Assembly (NCBI RefSeq): GCF_006968745.1
Contig: NZ_CP030118.1
Coordinates: forward strand, 2,058,654-2,122,653
Length of the DNA: 64,000 nt
Source of the DNA: Brasilonema sennae CENA114
GTDB taxonomy: Bacteria; Cyanobacteriota; Cyanobacteriia; Cyanobacteriales; Nostocaceae
Direction: 5' to 3'
Part shown: positions 18,979-26,781 of the stretch, one piece after another
Layout of the letters: every line of letters starts with the position of its first letter
Numbering within the stretch: position 1 is the first letter of the stretch
The notes under the pieces: model-generated
What the model saw: only the letters and a program-made list of their open reading frames with translations
Database searches by the model: none
What the model was told of the DNA's origin: nothing
Program-made: the position numbers and the translations under genes

Positions 18979-19095
18979 AAAAAAAGGATGCAGAGATTCC
19001 GTGAGATATGAGAGTTGTTGCTTAACAAGAAGTTTATGGAGAAACTTCTTGTTGTTTGGAGTCTGGAGTAAAAAGTAAAGTATTGCCCGACAACT

Positions 19096-20100
19096 TTATT
19101 GAACAAATTTTTGAAGGTCTGTTTTTTTAAGCCATTCCTGTGTCAGCCGCATACCCTCTTTCAAATCAATTGTTGGTTGATAATTTAACCGGTTTTGTGC
19201 TTTCGCAATTGAATACGCGTAAGGGCGAGTCATAAAATCTACAACTTCTGGTAGAAGATCGGCTTCTTTGCGAAAAAGTTTTTGTCCTTGATAGCGCAAC
19301 TTGAGAAATAATTTCAGTTCATCTTTTGGTAAAGAAAAGGGTGCGGCTAAACCTGCTACCTCTGCTAAGTGTGTAAAATATTCTTTCCAAGTTGTTTCTT
19401 GCCCATCAGTGACGTTGAAGATTTCCCCGTATGCTTCTTTTTCGATAGCAAGAAAGATAGCATCAATCAGGTTATCAACGTACACATGATTAATGACTCC
19501 TCGACCATCATTAGCATATGCAAATAATTTTTGCTTCATCATCATAAGTGGTCGAATTGTCCAGGGAATACTCCCAGGTCCGTAAACATCTCCTGGTCTA
19601 ATAATAATGATGCCAAAATTGCCAGGATCGTTCAGTTCTAGAAGTGCTTTTTCAGCTTCTATTTTTGTTTGACAGTAAGGATTATCTTCACCACGTAATG
19701 GTCCATCTTCTGTGATGCGGTCAGGATAGTTAAAACCGTAAACTAAAACGCTTGAGAGATGAACAAAAGTTTTCACTCCAGCATTTTTAGCAGCTTTAGC
19801 TATGTTAACTGTTCCCTCAACATTTCTCTCACGAAATTTATCGAGTGAACCACCTTCTTTAGCCAGTTCATCTGTGTGTAAAACTATGTCTACTCCAAGA
19901 CATGCCTTTTGAGCAGCAGTCGGATCAGTGACACTGCCATAAATCACCTTAGCACCCAAGTTTTGTGCTTTTTTATTCTTATCTGAAGAATCTTGTAATC
20001 CACAAACCTTCATCCCTTGTGCCATAGCTAGTTCAGTAGCACGCAAGCCAATAAATCCGCTAATTCCAGTGATGAGGAGAGTTTTGTTGTTCAGGTTCAT
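19096..20100 (-). CDS. hgdA: NAD-dependent sugar epimerase, HgdA-like
   Basis: A 334-residue extended SDR. The NAD motif TGISGFIGLRATELA is at the N-terminus, catalytic Ser is in VHLSSVLVYGF, and the Tyr-Lys pair is in PYCQTKIEAEKAL. GDVYGPGSIPWTIRPLMM and INHVYVDNLIDAIFLAIEKEA are typical of UDP-sugar epimerases. In Anabaena PCC 7120 the corresponding neighbour of the hgdB/hgdC genes is HgdA (All5345), reported as a UDP-galactose 4-epimerase needed for normal heterocyst glycolipids. Shared position beside DevC- and DevB-like genes is the main reason for the symbol; the 3-beta-HSD-like branch is an alternative. It lies about 240 bases after the hgdC-like gene. Confidence 0.7.
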   Translation of the reverse strand: MNLNNKTLLITGISGFIGLRATELAMAQGMKVCGLQDSSDKNKKAQNLGAKVIYGSVTDPTAAQKACLGVDIVLHTDELAKEGGSLDKFRERNVEGTVNIAKAAKNAGVKTFVHLSSVLVYGFNYPDRITEDGPLRGEDNPYCQTKIEAEKALLELNDPGNFGIIIIRPGDVYGPGSIPWTIRPLMMMKQKLFAYANDGRGVINHVYVDNLIDAIFLAIEKEAYGEIFNVTDGQETTWKEYFTHLAEVAGLAAPFSLPKDELKLFLKLRYQGQKLFRKEADLLPEVVDFMTRPYAYSIAKAQNRLNYQPTIDLKEGMRLTQEWLKKTDLQKFVQ

Positions 20101-20264
20101 AGAGGATAAAAGATAGAGGATTGTAATGAAAAACTGGAGTCCTTTTTAAGCACTAATCTTTCGTCATTAGCAGCCACCGCGTTACGTTCTGTTGGAGGAT
20201 TCCCCCTCGTGGAGTGCAAGTGGCATTCATTTATATTGACAAACGAAAAATAACTAATGACTAA

Positions 20265-20334
20265 TAGACCTCTTCAAAAATCATTTTTAGTGCAAGCGCG
20301 GTAAAGGTTTCATAGCGATTTTTGGAGAAGTCTA
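20265..20334. repeat. 70-bp inverted-repeat element (MITE-like)
   Basis: Ends TAGACCTCTTCAAAAATC and GATTTTTGGAGAAGTCTA are complementary except at two positions. The element is about 70 bp, has no coding capacity, and stops 3 bases from the stop codon of the hgdC-like gene. The sequence of the ends looks like insertion-sequence termini, so it may be a non-autonomous relic that now serves as a transcription terminator. Confidence 0.55.
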
Positions 20335-20337
20335 ATG

Positions 20338-21516
20338 CTAAAAAATCTCTGCTGGATCTGTAGAGCGAAGCTTGTTAACAGCTAGTGATCCAGAAATGAT
20401 ACACATTAATATTGTTGACATGAAGACGATGATTGCATTGTTCACAGACATCATTATTGGTAATTTAGTGACTTGCATCGCAAAATTATATAAACCTAAA
20501 GAAAATATAAATCCAGGTATATAAGCTAAAACTGCCAATATGATAGCCTGCTGAAAGACAACGTTAAATAGATAATTGTTTGCGTAGCCTATAGCTTTTA
20601 AAGTTGCATAAGCAATTAATTGATTGGCAATATTACTGTAAAGAATTTGATAAACAATAACGATACCAACGACTGAAGCCATTGATAACATGAGATTCAG
20701 GATAAAACCAATTGGTGTTCTGTTAGCCCAATATTCTTTTTCAAAGTCAATAAATTCTTGACGAGTAAAAACCAAGATATCATTAGCTAAGTTACCTTGT
20801 AACTCTCGCTGAATATTTTGTGGATTAACACCAGGCTTAAGGGTTATTGCACCTATATCTATCATTTCTGATGGACGGCTATTTTGAAATATTCTCAAGA
20901 AGCTAGAGTCACTGACAATTAAATTTCCATCTACCCCAAACGAGGAACCTAAGCTGAACAAGCCACCCACTCTCACTCTATAACCAGATAATGAGTTAAA
21001 CGGAAAAATCTCAATAAATTGTTCTGTCTTTTCTTTTTCAAATCTTTCAGCAATATTTCCAAATTCTGGTCGAGAATTACGGTCAAAAAGCACAACATCA
21101 GGGATTTGAATTTTATCTAAATTTGCCTCAATTTCTGGAAGATCCATAACAGGCTTTCCTGGTTCAAAGCCAATAACATATATTGAGTATTTTTGACCGT
21201 TAACAGGATTTTTCAATTTCGCAAATCCTATATACATAGGACTGACAGACTCGACTCCATTAAACCCCAAAGCTTGATACAAGCGAGTCCGGAAAAAGCT
21301 TTGATTTGCTGTTAATGCTTTGTATTGAGAACTGACTAAAAATAAATCACCTTGGAGATGTCGATGCACTTGGGTTGCGCTGGTATAAAGAGCATCTTGG
21401 AAACCAAGTTGGATAAACATCAAAATTACAATAAAACCAATACCGGCGACAGCCACAAGAGAACGAAATTTGTTTCGGACAAGTTGCAGCCATGCCAAAG
21501 GAATTTTAACAGCCAT
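20338..21516 (-). CDS. hgdC: DevC-family ABC transporter permease (HgdC-like)
   Basis: A 392-residue membrane subunit of the DevBCA/MacB-like exporter class. It begins IPLAWLQLVRNKFRSLVAVA, the usual DevC start, with the first membrane helix at about 17-37. A large periplasmic domain (about 40-265) follows, then three helices at about 270-295, 315-340 and 350-380, ending in LAVNKLRSTDPAEIF. DevC proteins work with an ATPase (DevA) and a membrane fusion protein (DevB) to export heterocyst glycolipids through TolC. No ATPase gene lies beside this pair, as is reported for hgdB/hgdC of Anabaena PCC 7120. Confidence 0.88.
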   Translation of the reverse strand: MAVKIPLAWLQLVRNKFRSLVAVAGIGFIVILMFIQLGFQDALYTSATQVHRHLQGDLFLVSSQYKALTANQSFFRTRLYQALGFNGVESVSPMYIGFAKLKNPVNGQKYSIYVIGFEPGKPVMDLPEIEANLDKIQIPDVVLFDRNSRPEFGNIAERFEKEKTEQFIEIFPFNSLSGYRVRVGGLFSLGSSFGVDGNLIVSDSSFLRIFQNSRPSEMIDIGAITLKPGVNPQNIQRELQGNLANDILVFTRQEFIDFEKEYWANRTPIGFILNLMLSMASVVGIVIVYQILYSNIANQLIAYATLKAIGYANNYLFNVVFQQAIILAVLAYIPGFIFSLGLYNFAMQVTKLPIMMSVNNAIIVFMSTILMCIISGSLAVNKLRSTDPAEIF

Positions 21517-21713
21517 GATTCCAGCCTTTAATACAGTTCTCAGTTATAGGACTCATATTTGATTTTTGCGAAGCTAGGTACACTTTCTGTTAAGCGTTCC
21601 CTGTTAAGCGTTCCCTGTTCCCTACCTCCACGAGTCAATTCACCAAATCAAACCAGATTCCTATATCAGTTATCAGTTAGCAATAATCAGTTCCAGTTAT
21701 CAGCTATCACTGT

Positions 21714-22940
21714 TCACTGATGATTGTTCACTGTTGACTGAATGTGAATGGCGACATCCACTTGTAAATTGGTTAAACCTGCGACTCTTTGACTATCTGC
21801 TGGATCATCAATACGGATTTTCACCTGAATGATTCTGCGGTCTGTATCTGCTGCTGGATTGACACTGAGGATATTTTGTCTGTCAACTTGCAAACCAATT
21901 TCACTTACGGTTCCTTTTATTTTTTTGGAGAACGCAGTGCTGGTGATGGTCGCTTTTTGACCGATACGGACTTTGCTAATATCAGTCTGATAAATTTCTG
22001 CCTCTACATACATTTGAGATGTTTTGCCTATGTCAACAATCCCTTCATTAGTGCTCACTTCTCCTGTTTTGGCGTGAACTTTCAAAATTCTTCCATCTAT
22101 GGGAGATTTGAGATACGTTAAATCGTAGTCTGCTTTTGCTTGTTGGACGGCAGTGATAGCGCTTTGGACTTGAACATCTGCCAATTTAACATCGACAACA
22201 CGTACTTCTTTGATACTCCCCAGTTTGGCTTTTGCCTCCCTAAGCTGATCGTTGATTGTGTTGACAGTGCTATTAAGATCTGCTTGAGCTGCTGTCAGTT
22301 GCTGTTGCACTGTCTGTTGTTGCAAACGCTTGCTGTCTGCTGTGGAAGCAGAAATGGCTCCTTGGTTGTAGAGTTGCTGATATCGATTGTTTTCGGTTTG
22401 AGCATTTTCTAATTCAGCCTGCAAACGAGTAATTGTCGCTCGCTTAGTCGCCGTATCTCCTTTTAATTGTGATTCCAAGCGAGTGATCGCCGCTTTTTGA
22501 GCGTCTACCTCTCCTGTTTTAGCTCCAGCTTTCACTTGCGCCAGTTGAGCTTGAGCAATTTGAACTTTGTCTGAAGCTTGTTGTAGAGCGGCTTTAGCGC
22601 GAGCATAACTTTCTAATAAAGCCACAACCTGTCCACTGCGAACCTCATCTCCTTCTTTGACCAACATTTTTTCAACTCGGACACCAGAGAGTGAGCTAGG
22701 AGCAAACAATCTAGTAACTTCACCTTGAGGCTGCAAACGTCCTAACCCAGTCACAGCAACTCTGACAATCCTTGCTGGGGCCGTCTTTGGCGCTTTTACT
22801 GCCTGAGTGTGAAGGTTGGATCTTCTTGCTAAATTATGAAATAATACAAGTCCCGTTGCTGAAGCAACAAGAGCTGCTAATAAAATTGGCCACCGATAGG
22901 TGGGTTTGGTGTATAACTGACTTCCTTTTTCTGTTGCCAT
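21714..22940 (-). CDS. hgdB: DevB-family membrane fusion protein (HgdB-like)
   Basis: A 408-residue periplasmic adaptor of the HlyD/DevB type. It has an N-terminal membrane anchor at about residues 17-36 and the biotinyl-lipoyl half-motif VRSGQVVALLESYARAKAAL. A long alpha-helical hairpin (about 115-240, rich in Gln, Ala and Lys) is followed by DLTYLKSPIDGRILKVHAKTGE, closing the lipoyl domain, and a beta-barrel region (YQTDISKVRIGQKATITS). It would connect the HgdC-like permease to a TolC channel. It precedes hgdC by about 200 bases of repeat-bearing spacer (GTTAAGCGTTCCCT twice at 21590-21620). Confidence 0.88.
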   Translation of the reverse strand: MATEKGSQLYTKPTYRWPILLAALVASATGLVLFHNLARRSNLHTQAVKAPKTAPARIVRVAVTGLGRLQPQGEVTRLFAPSSLSGVRVEKMLVKEGDEVRSGQVVALLESYARAKAALQQASDKVQIAQAQLAQVKAGAKTGEVDAQKAAITRLESQLKGDTATKRATITRLQAELENAQTENNRYQQLYNQGAISASTADSKRLQQQTVQQQLTAAQADLNSTVNTINDQLREAKAKLGSIKEVRVVDVKLADVQVQSAITAVQQAKADYDLTYLKSPIDGRILKVHAKTGEVSTNEGIVDIGKTSQMYVEAEIYQTDISKVRIGQKATITSTAFSKKIKGTVSEIGLQVDRQNILSVNPAADTDRRIIQVKIRIDDPADSQRVAGLTNLQVDVAIHIQSTVNNHQ

Positions 22941-23978
22941 CTTTCATCTCAATTGTGTCATGTTGAAGATTAGTCTAAATACCTACATCTATTGATTGCC
23001 GTAAATAGATATGAAAATTTTTCAAGAGAACTTTTCCTGCATAGCTCTGATATTTTTGACTGGAAAAGTCTTAATAACTTTTATAAACTCTTCTACGTAA
23101 TTGCTTAGAACAAAACGACCCAGAATAACTATGTCGGTAGTAAAATGTATTGTATTGTTACATCGAAATCCACTATTTTATCCAATATTTCTATTGGATA
23201 AATGACTTTAAAGACCTAAAGATAGTATTTGAGAGACCTCAGTCTCAAGTAACACGAAGCGACGTTATATCTAATTTACAAAAACCTGTCTTCCATACTC
23301 GCAAAAAACTTTTATATTGTCAACAGAAAATTCATATATTTCATCGCATTTTTTTTACTCTGTTAAAGTTTTAGAGAACAGAGTGTAGAGAAAAGATTGT
23401 TGTCCAAAATACAAACATAAGAAAAATATGATAACGTTTTTCAATTGATTTCACTATATCTATCCCTTTCTCACTCTCTCACTTCCTCTGTGTTTAAAAC
23501 GTAGTCTATATACCTGAAAATTACTGTAGCTTCTGCCTTTCGCGCACAAGCATAAAACTCAAATGCTAAAATAGGGAACTTTCTTATGGCGATTAACTTC
23601 CGTAATTTTAAGCCTAGCCTACTAAGAGCAATCAATCATGATAAAAGACAAAGGTTTAAAAATGAAGTAAGAATGAATATACAGATATCATTCTCAAAAA
23701 TCCAAAACGCGTAGCGCCGCGAGCGGAGCGTGGCGGTCTCATTCAAAAATATTAATTGGTTCAACAGCTTTCTTCCGTGTTTTGGAGCAATCCGTGAAAT
23801 TTACGATTCACCATCCAATTTATACTTTATTCTTTATATGACTATCAGCACAGTGGACAGACATAAAACATTTTTATCAAAGTTCTTATGAAATTTCTGT
23901 TTTTGATAGTACTGATTAAATAAACTAGCGATATCTTATTGTTAGTGTTTTCGCTGACAACACTAAAGAGCAGTAATT
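22941..23978. other. Divergent intergenic region
   Basis: About 1 kb between the minus-strand hgdB-like gene and the plus-strand ParB-like gene. No convincing gene: a 74-codon frame at 23150-23374 lacks coding character and a ribosome site. A GC-rich dispersed repeat (GCGTAGCGCCGCGAGCGGAG) is at about 23708-23740. Promoters of both flanking genes should be here; I could not pick out an NtcA-type site (GTA-N8-TAC) with confidence. Confidence 0.5.
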
Positions 23979-25340
23979 ATGCCTATAAAGTCAGTACCCA
24001 TAGACCAAATTAAAATAGGTCATAACCGCCGTCCAATCAACGGCGACAAAGTTGAGGAGTTGAAAGAATCAATTCAGGCTAATGGTCTATTGAACCCGAT
24101 CACAGTAGACCGAAAACTGAACTTGATTGCTGGGCTACACCGTCTGACAGCTTGTCGGCTCCTTGGTTTAGAAAAAATCGAGTGTAATATTGTTGATTAC
24201 GAAGATGCTGATCAAGCGCGTTTGGCGGAGATTGACGAGAACTTTATCCGCAATGAGTTAAAACCTCTAGAGCGAGCAGAAATGCTATTGGAACGCCAGA
24301 AAATTTTGGACAGACTCGGACTCATCGCCAAAGCAGGGGATAACCAACATACCCTCAAAGGTCGTGAAATGATTTCACCACCTGCCAAAACGAATTTAGA
24401 GTTTGCCAAAGAAATTGGATACAGCGAGCGTAGCTTGCAGCACGATAAGCAGATAGCCAAAGATATTCACCAAGAAGTCAAAGAGAAAATCAAAGGTACG
24501 CCCATCGCTGATATAAAAACGGAACTGCTCAGGATAGCTAGAGCGGGGACTAAAGAACGTACTTTAGCAGAACAAGCAGAACAAAGTTTGGAGTTAGCTC
24601 AGGCTAAAAAAGATAAGCAAGAAGCCCAACAGCAAGCTAAAATAGCGGCACAATCGCGACTTAGGCAACAAGAGTTACAGTTGCAAGCCTTTAAAATTGC
24701 TATGGCAAAGAGAGAAGCTAAGTTGGCTGCAAAGAAAGCGAAATCTTTAGTTGAGGAGCATCAAGCAGGAAAAGCAACAGTTGGGCAAGGTAAGCCTTGG
24801 GTTAATGTTGGTGACGAATGGATACTCAATCAACAGCATCTCGTTTATTGTGGAGATACTGCTGGTAAACAATTTACAAACCTGCTTCCTGGTAATGCGG
24901 CTCTAGCCATTGCGACTCTTTCCCCGAGTTGGAATCATGATTACTTAATAAATGAAGCTAGAATTGTCGCTGTGCTACGCTCCGAGGGTAACATTTATAA
25001 TTTTTGCAGTCGCACATCTATGCCATTTCAATACGAATTAGTCCTTAACAATTTGTATGTAGGTCTTTTTTCGCGCCAATCAATATCCAAGCCACAGATA
25101 CCAATTCATATAGAAGGAGTGGAGGGAATAGTTGCTTACTTACTAAATATGTATACAAATCCAAATAATTTTGTCATTGCCCCATTTATGGGACACGGTG
25201 AAATTCTGATTGGTTGTGAAAGGATGGCACGTACCTGTTTTATTGGAGGTGAGAATCCAGAATTGATCAGTCGCGGAATTATGCGCTGGCAAGAGTGGAC
25301 TGGTAAGTCAGCTTCAAAAACCGAATCATCTGAACTATAA
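23979..25340 (+). CDS. ParB-like protein fused to a degenerate DNA methyltransferase domain
   Basis: A 453-residue two-part protein. Residues 1-100 are a ParB N-terminal-like (ParB/Srx/Noc) domain: PIDQIKIGHNRRPINGDKVE, ESIQANGLLNPITV and the GLHRLTACRLLGLEKIEC box. Residues 100-265 are helical and charged, with a long Gln/Ala/Lys coiled coil at about 190-265. The C-terminal part follows the layout of ParB-linked DNA modification methylases (GDEWILNQQHLVYCGDT, later APFMGHGEILIGCERMARTC, then GIMRWQEWTGK). The catalytic DPPY motif reads LSPSW, however, and the SAM-binding DPF-x-G-x-G motif is APFMGHGE. It is therefore probably a non-catalytic DNA-binding or nucleotide-binding protein. Role unknown. 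Confidence 0.75.
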   Translation: MPIKSVPIDQIKIGHNRRPINGDKVEELKESIQANGLLNPITVDRKLNLIAGLHRLTACRLLGLEKIECNIVDYEDADQARLAEIDENFIRNELKPLERAEMLLERQKILDRLGLIAKAGDNQHTLKGREMISPPAKTNLEFAKEIGYSERSLQHDKQIAKDIHQEVKEKIKGTPIADIKTELLRIARAGTKERTLAEQAEQSLELAQAKKDKQEAQQQAKIAAQSRLRQQELQLQAFKIAMAKREAKLAAKKAKSLVEEHQAGKATVGQGKPWVNVGDEWILNQQHLVYCGDTAGKQFTNLLPGNAALAIATLSPSWNHDYLINEARIVAVLRSEGNIYNFCSRTSMPFQYELVLNNLYVGLFSRQSISKPQIPIHIEGVEGIVAYLLNMYTNPNNFVIAPFMGHGEILIGCERMARTCFIGGENPELISRGIMRWQEWTGKSASKTESSEL

Positions 25341-26117
25341 AGTTGGGTTGGTTTGGTTCACTTCAAACCAACCTAGCTTGAAAATAGGGAACGCTTAACG
25401 CTTGCAGCGGTTTTCATCCCAAGGTTTGTGGGATTTTCTCATGAATGCCTGTTTTGAAAAGAGCAGCTAAAAATTACAAAAACTGTCATGTTCTTATCAA
25501 ACTATTCTGTTAGTGTATGCATTTGTTAAATCGCCCATGAATTAAAAAAAAATACATTACAACGGTTTTCTATAAGGTGGGCATTGCTCACCCGGAGGGT
25601 GAGCAGTTCCTTCTCCCAAAGGGAGACGCAATCATGCGAACAACGGGGGGAACCCCCGCAACGGACTGCTCACCAATATCTCAAATGTCTATCACATAGG
25701 TCTATTCATATGAAAACCGCTGTAATTGCTTCCTGAAAACAAATTTTATCTAAAAACCTTAAGAAATAACTTAAAAAACGCTAAACAATAGTAAGCACCT
25801 ATACTTTTTGATGTTTGAAAAACTTTATGTATGCAAAAAATCAATTGGATTTTTCAAATTGCTAAAAACGAACTATTCATTTTTTTTTGTTTATGCTAGT
25901 CTTTTTATTAATTATCATGCTTCCAGGTAATAAGTATTGAGTTAACGAAAAATGAAACATAAAAAATGCTCTGCCTGCTATCACGTGGTGCTCATGCACT
26001 TATGTTTCATCTTTTCCATTTCTTCGGATTGAGAGGGGTGTTTTTTCGGTAACGGATTTGTCAAATTTGATTTGTCAAACTCCATAGAATATATTATCTT
26101 GAACGTTTAAACTGGCC
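25341..26117. other. Intergenic region containing a MITE-like element
   Basis: About 780 bases without a gene. It contains a partial short tandem repeat (GGGAACGCTTAACGCTT at about 25387-25403), the inverted-repeat element annotated separately at 25557-25726, and an AT-rich remainder. A GC-containing inverted pair at about 25950-26010 (AAAATGAAACATAAAA and TTATGTTTCATCTTTT) could form a hairpin upstream of the small gene at 26118. Confidence 0.45.
25557..25726. repeat. 170-bp element with terminal inverted repeats (MITE candidate)
   Basis: The ends ATTACAACGGTTTTC (25557-25571) and GAAAACCGCTGTAAT (25712-25726) are complementary at 14 of 15 positions. Inside is a GC-rich core with GCTCACCCGGAGGGTGAGC (a perfect hairpin) and CTCCCAAAGGGAGACGCAATC. 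A close copy of the stretch GGGAGACGCAATCATGCGAACAA occurs at about 5937-5959 next to the SsuD-like gene. No coding capacity. It looks like a non-autonomous mobile element or a composite of dispersed repeats. Confidence 0.55.
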
Positions 26118-26405
26118 ATGGGATTTATCAAGATAGAGAACGTTGTTATTAACACCAGCTACGTTGCCGCAGTTATACTCAATCATCAAACTAGCTCTGG
26201 AGAAAAAAGCGTTTCTGTCCTCATAGCTACTCCCAAGTTTACATTGTCTCAGTCGGAAACAATTTCTCAAAATCCTCAGAATCACTTGCCTTCTGAATGG
26301 ATCGAATTTACGGGTTCTGCAGCTAACGCACTACAGGACTATTTTACAAGTTTCAATAATGTCATCGATCTACTACCACAACATCAGGAGTCAGGCATTG
26401 TATAG
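26118..26405 (+). CDS. Small conserved-looking protein upstream of hglE
   Basis: A 95-residue soluble protein that I do not assign to a named family. The N-terminal half is beta-rich (FIKIENVVINTSYVAAVIL, then KSVSVLIATPKFTLSQSETI). The second half ends in a helix (AANALQDYFTSFNNVIDLLP). There is no signal peptide, membrane segment or metal motif. The pattern of a short strand-rich domain followed by a helix containing ALQDYF is reminiscent of small cyanobacterial proteins of unknown function. It lies 376 bases before hglE in the same direction and may share its regulation. Coding is likely because codon use and composition look protein-like throughout. Confidence 0.65.
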   Translation: MGFIKIENVVINTSYVAAVILNHQTSSGEKSVSVLIATPKFTLSQSETISQNPQNHLPSEWIEFTGSAANALQDYFTSFNNVIDLLPQHQESGIV

Positions 26406-26781
26406 CATGTTTAGGAAAAATTGCTGTGATACTGCCAAAATCTCCGAGAAGCCTAAGAGCATTAACTCTCCGGGATTGTATCTCTTAAGCTGTCACGCTA
26501 AAAGAAGTTCATATAACTAGGGGCTAGACCAATTGCTAACACTGATTTTCTTCATTCATTTTGTATGCGCAAAGCGCACGCCAGAGGCGAACGCGCAGCG
26601 TGCCCGTAAGGCATACTTTGAATTTTGAATTTTGAATTGTTATGTGGTGTTGATTGGAACTGAATCTTTTACTGTTTGCAGATAGAATAGCTGCTGAAAA
26701 TAGGAAATAGTCCTTTTTTGACTCGCCACATAAATCACTGTAGTTACACAAAACACACTACTCACAATTAGTCTATGTTCT
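26406..26781. other. Intergenic region before hglE with dispersed repeats
   Basis: Contains a GC-rich dispersed repeat at about 26568-26613 (GCGCAAAGCGCACGCCAGAG, then AACGCGCAGCGTGCCCGTAA) and a short TTTTGAA heptamer run at about 26616-26637. The hglE promoter is expected here or upstream. No gene is seen. Confidence 0.5.

Noticed and set aside
23150..23374. A 74-codon frame in the hgdB-parB spacer
   Set aside because: Rich in Tyr, Ile and Phe as expected for random AT-rich DNA; no start signal.
22941..23978. Possible NtcA site (GTATTGTATTGTTAC) near 23146
   Set aside because: The spacing between GTA and TAC is nine bases, not the eight required by the consensus, and no promoter element is placed at the right distance.
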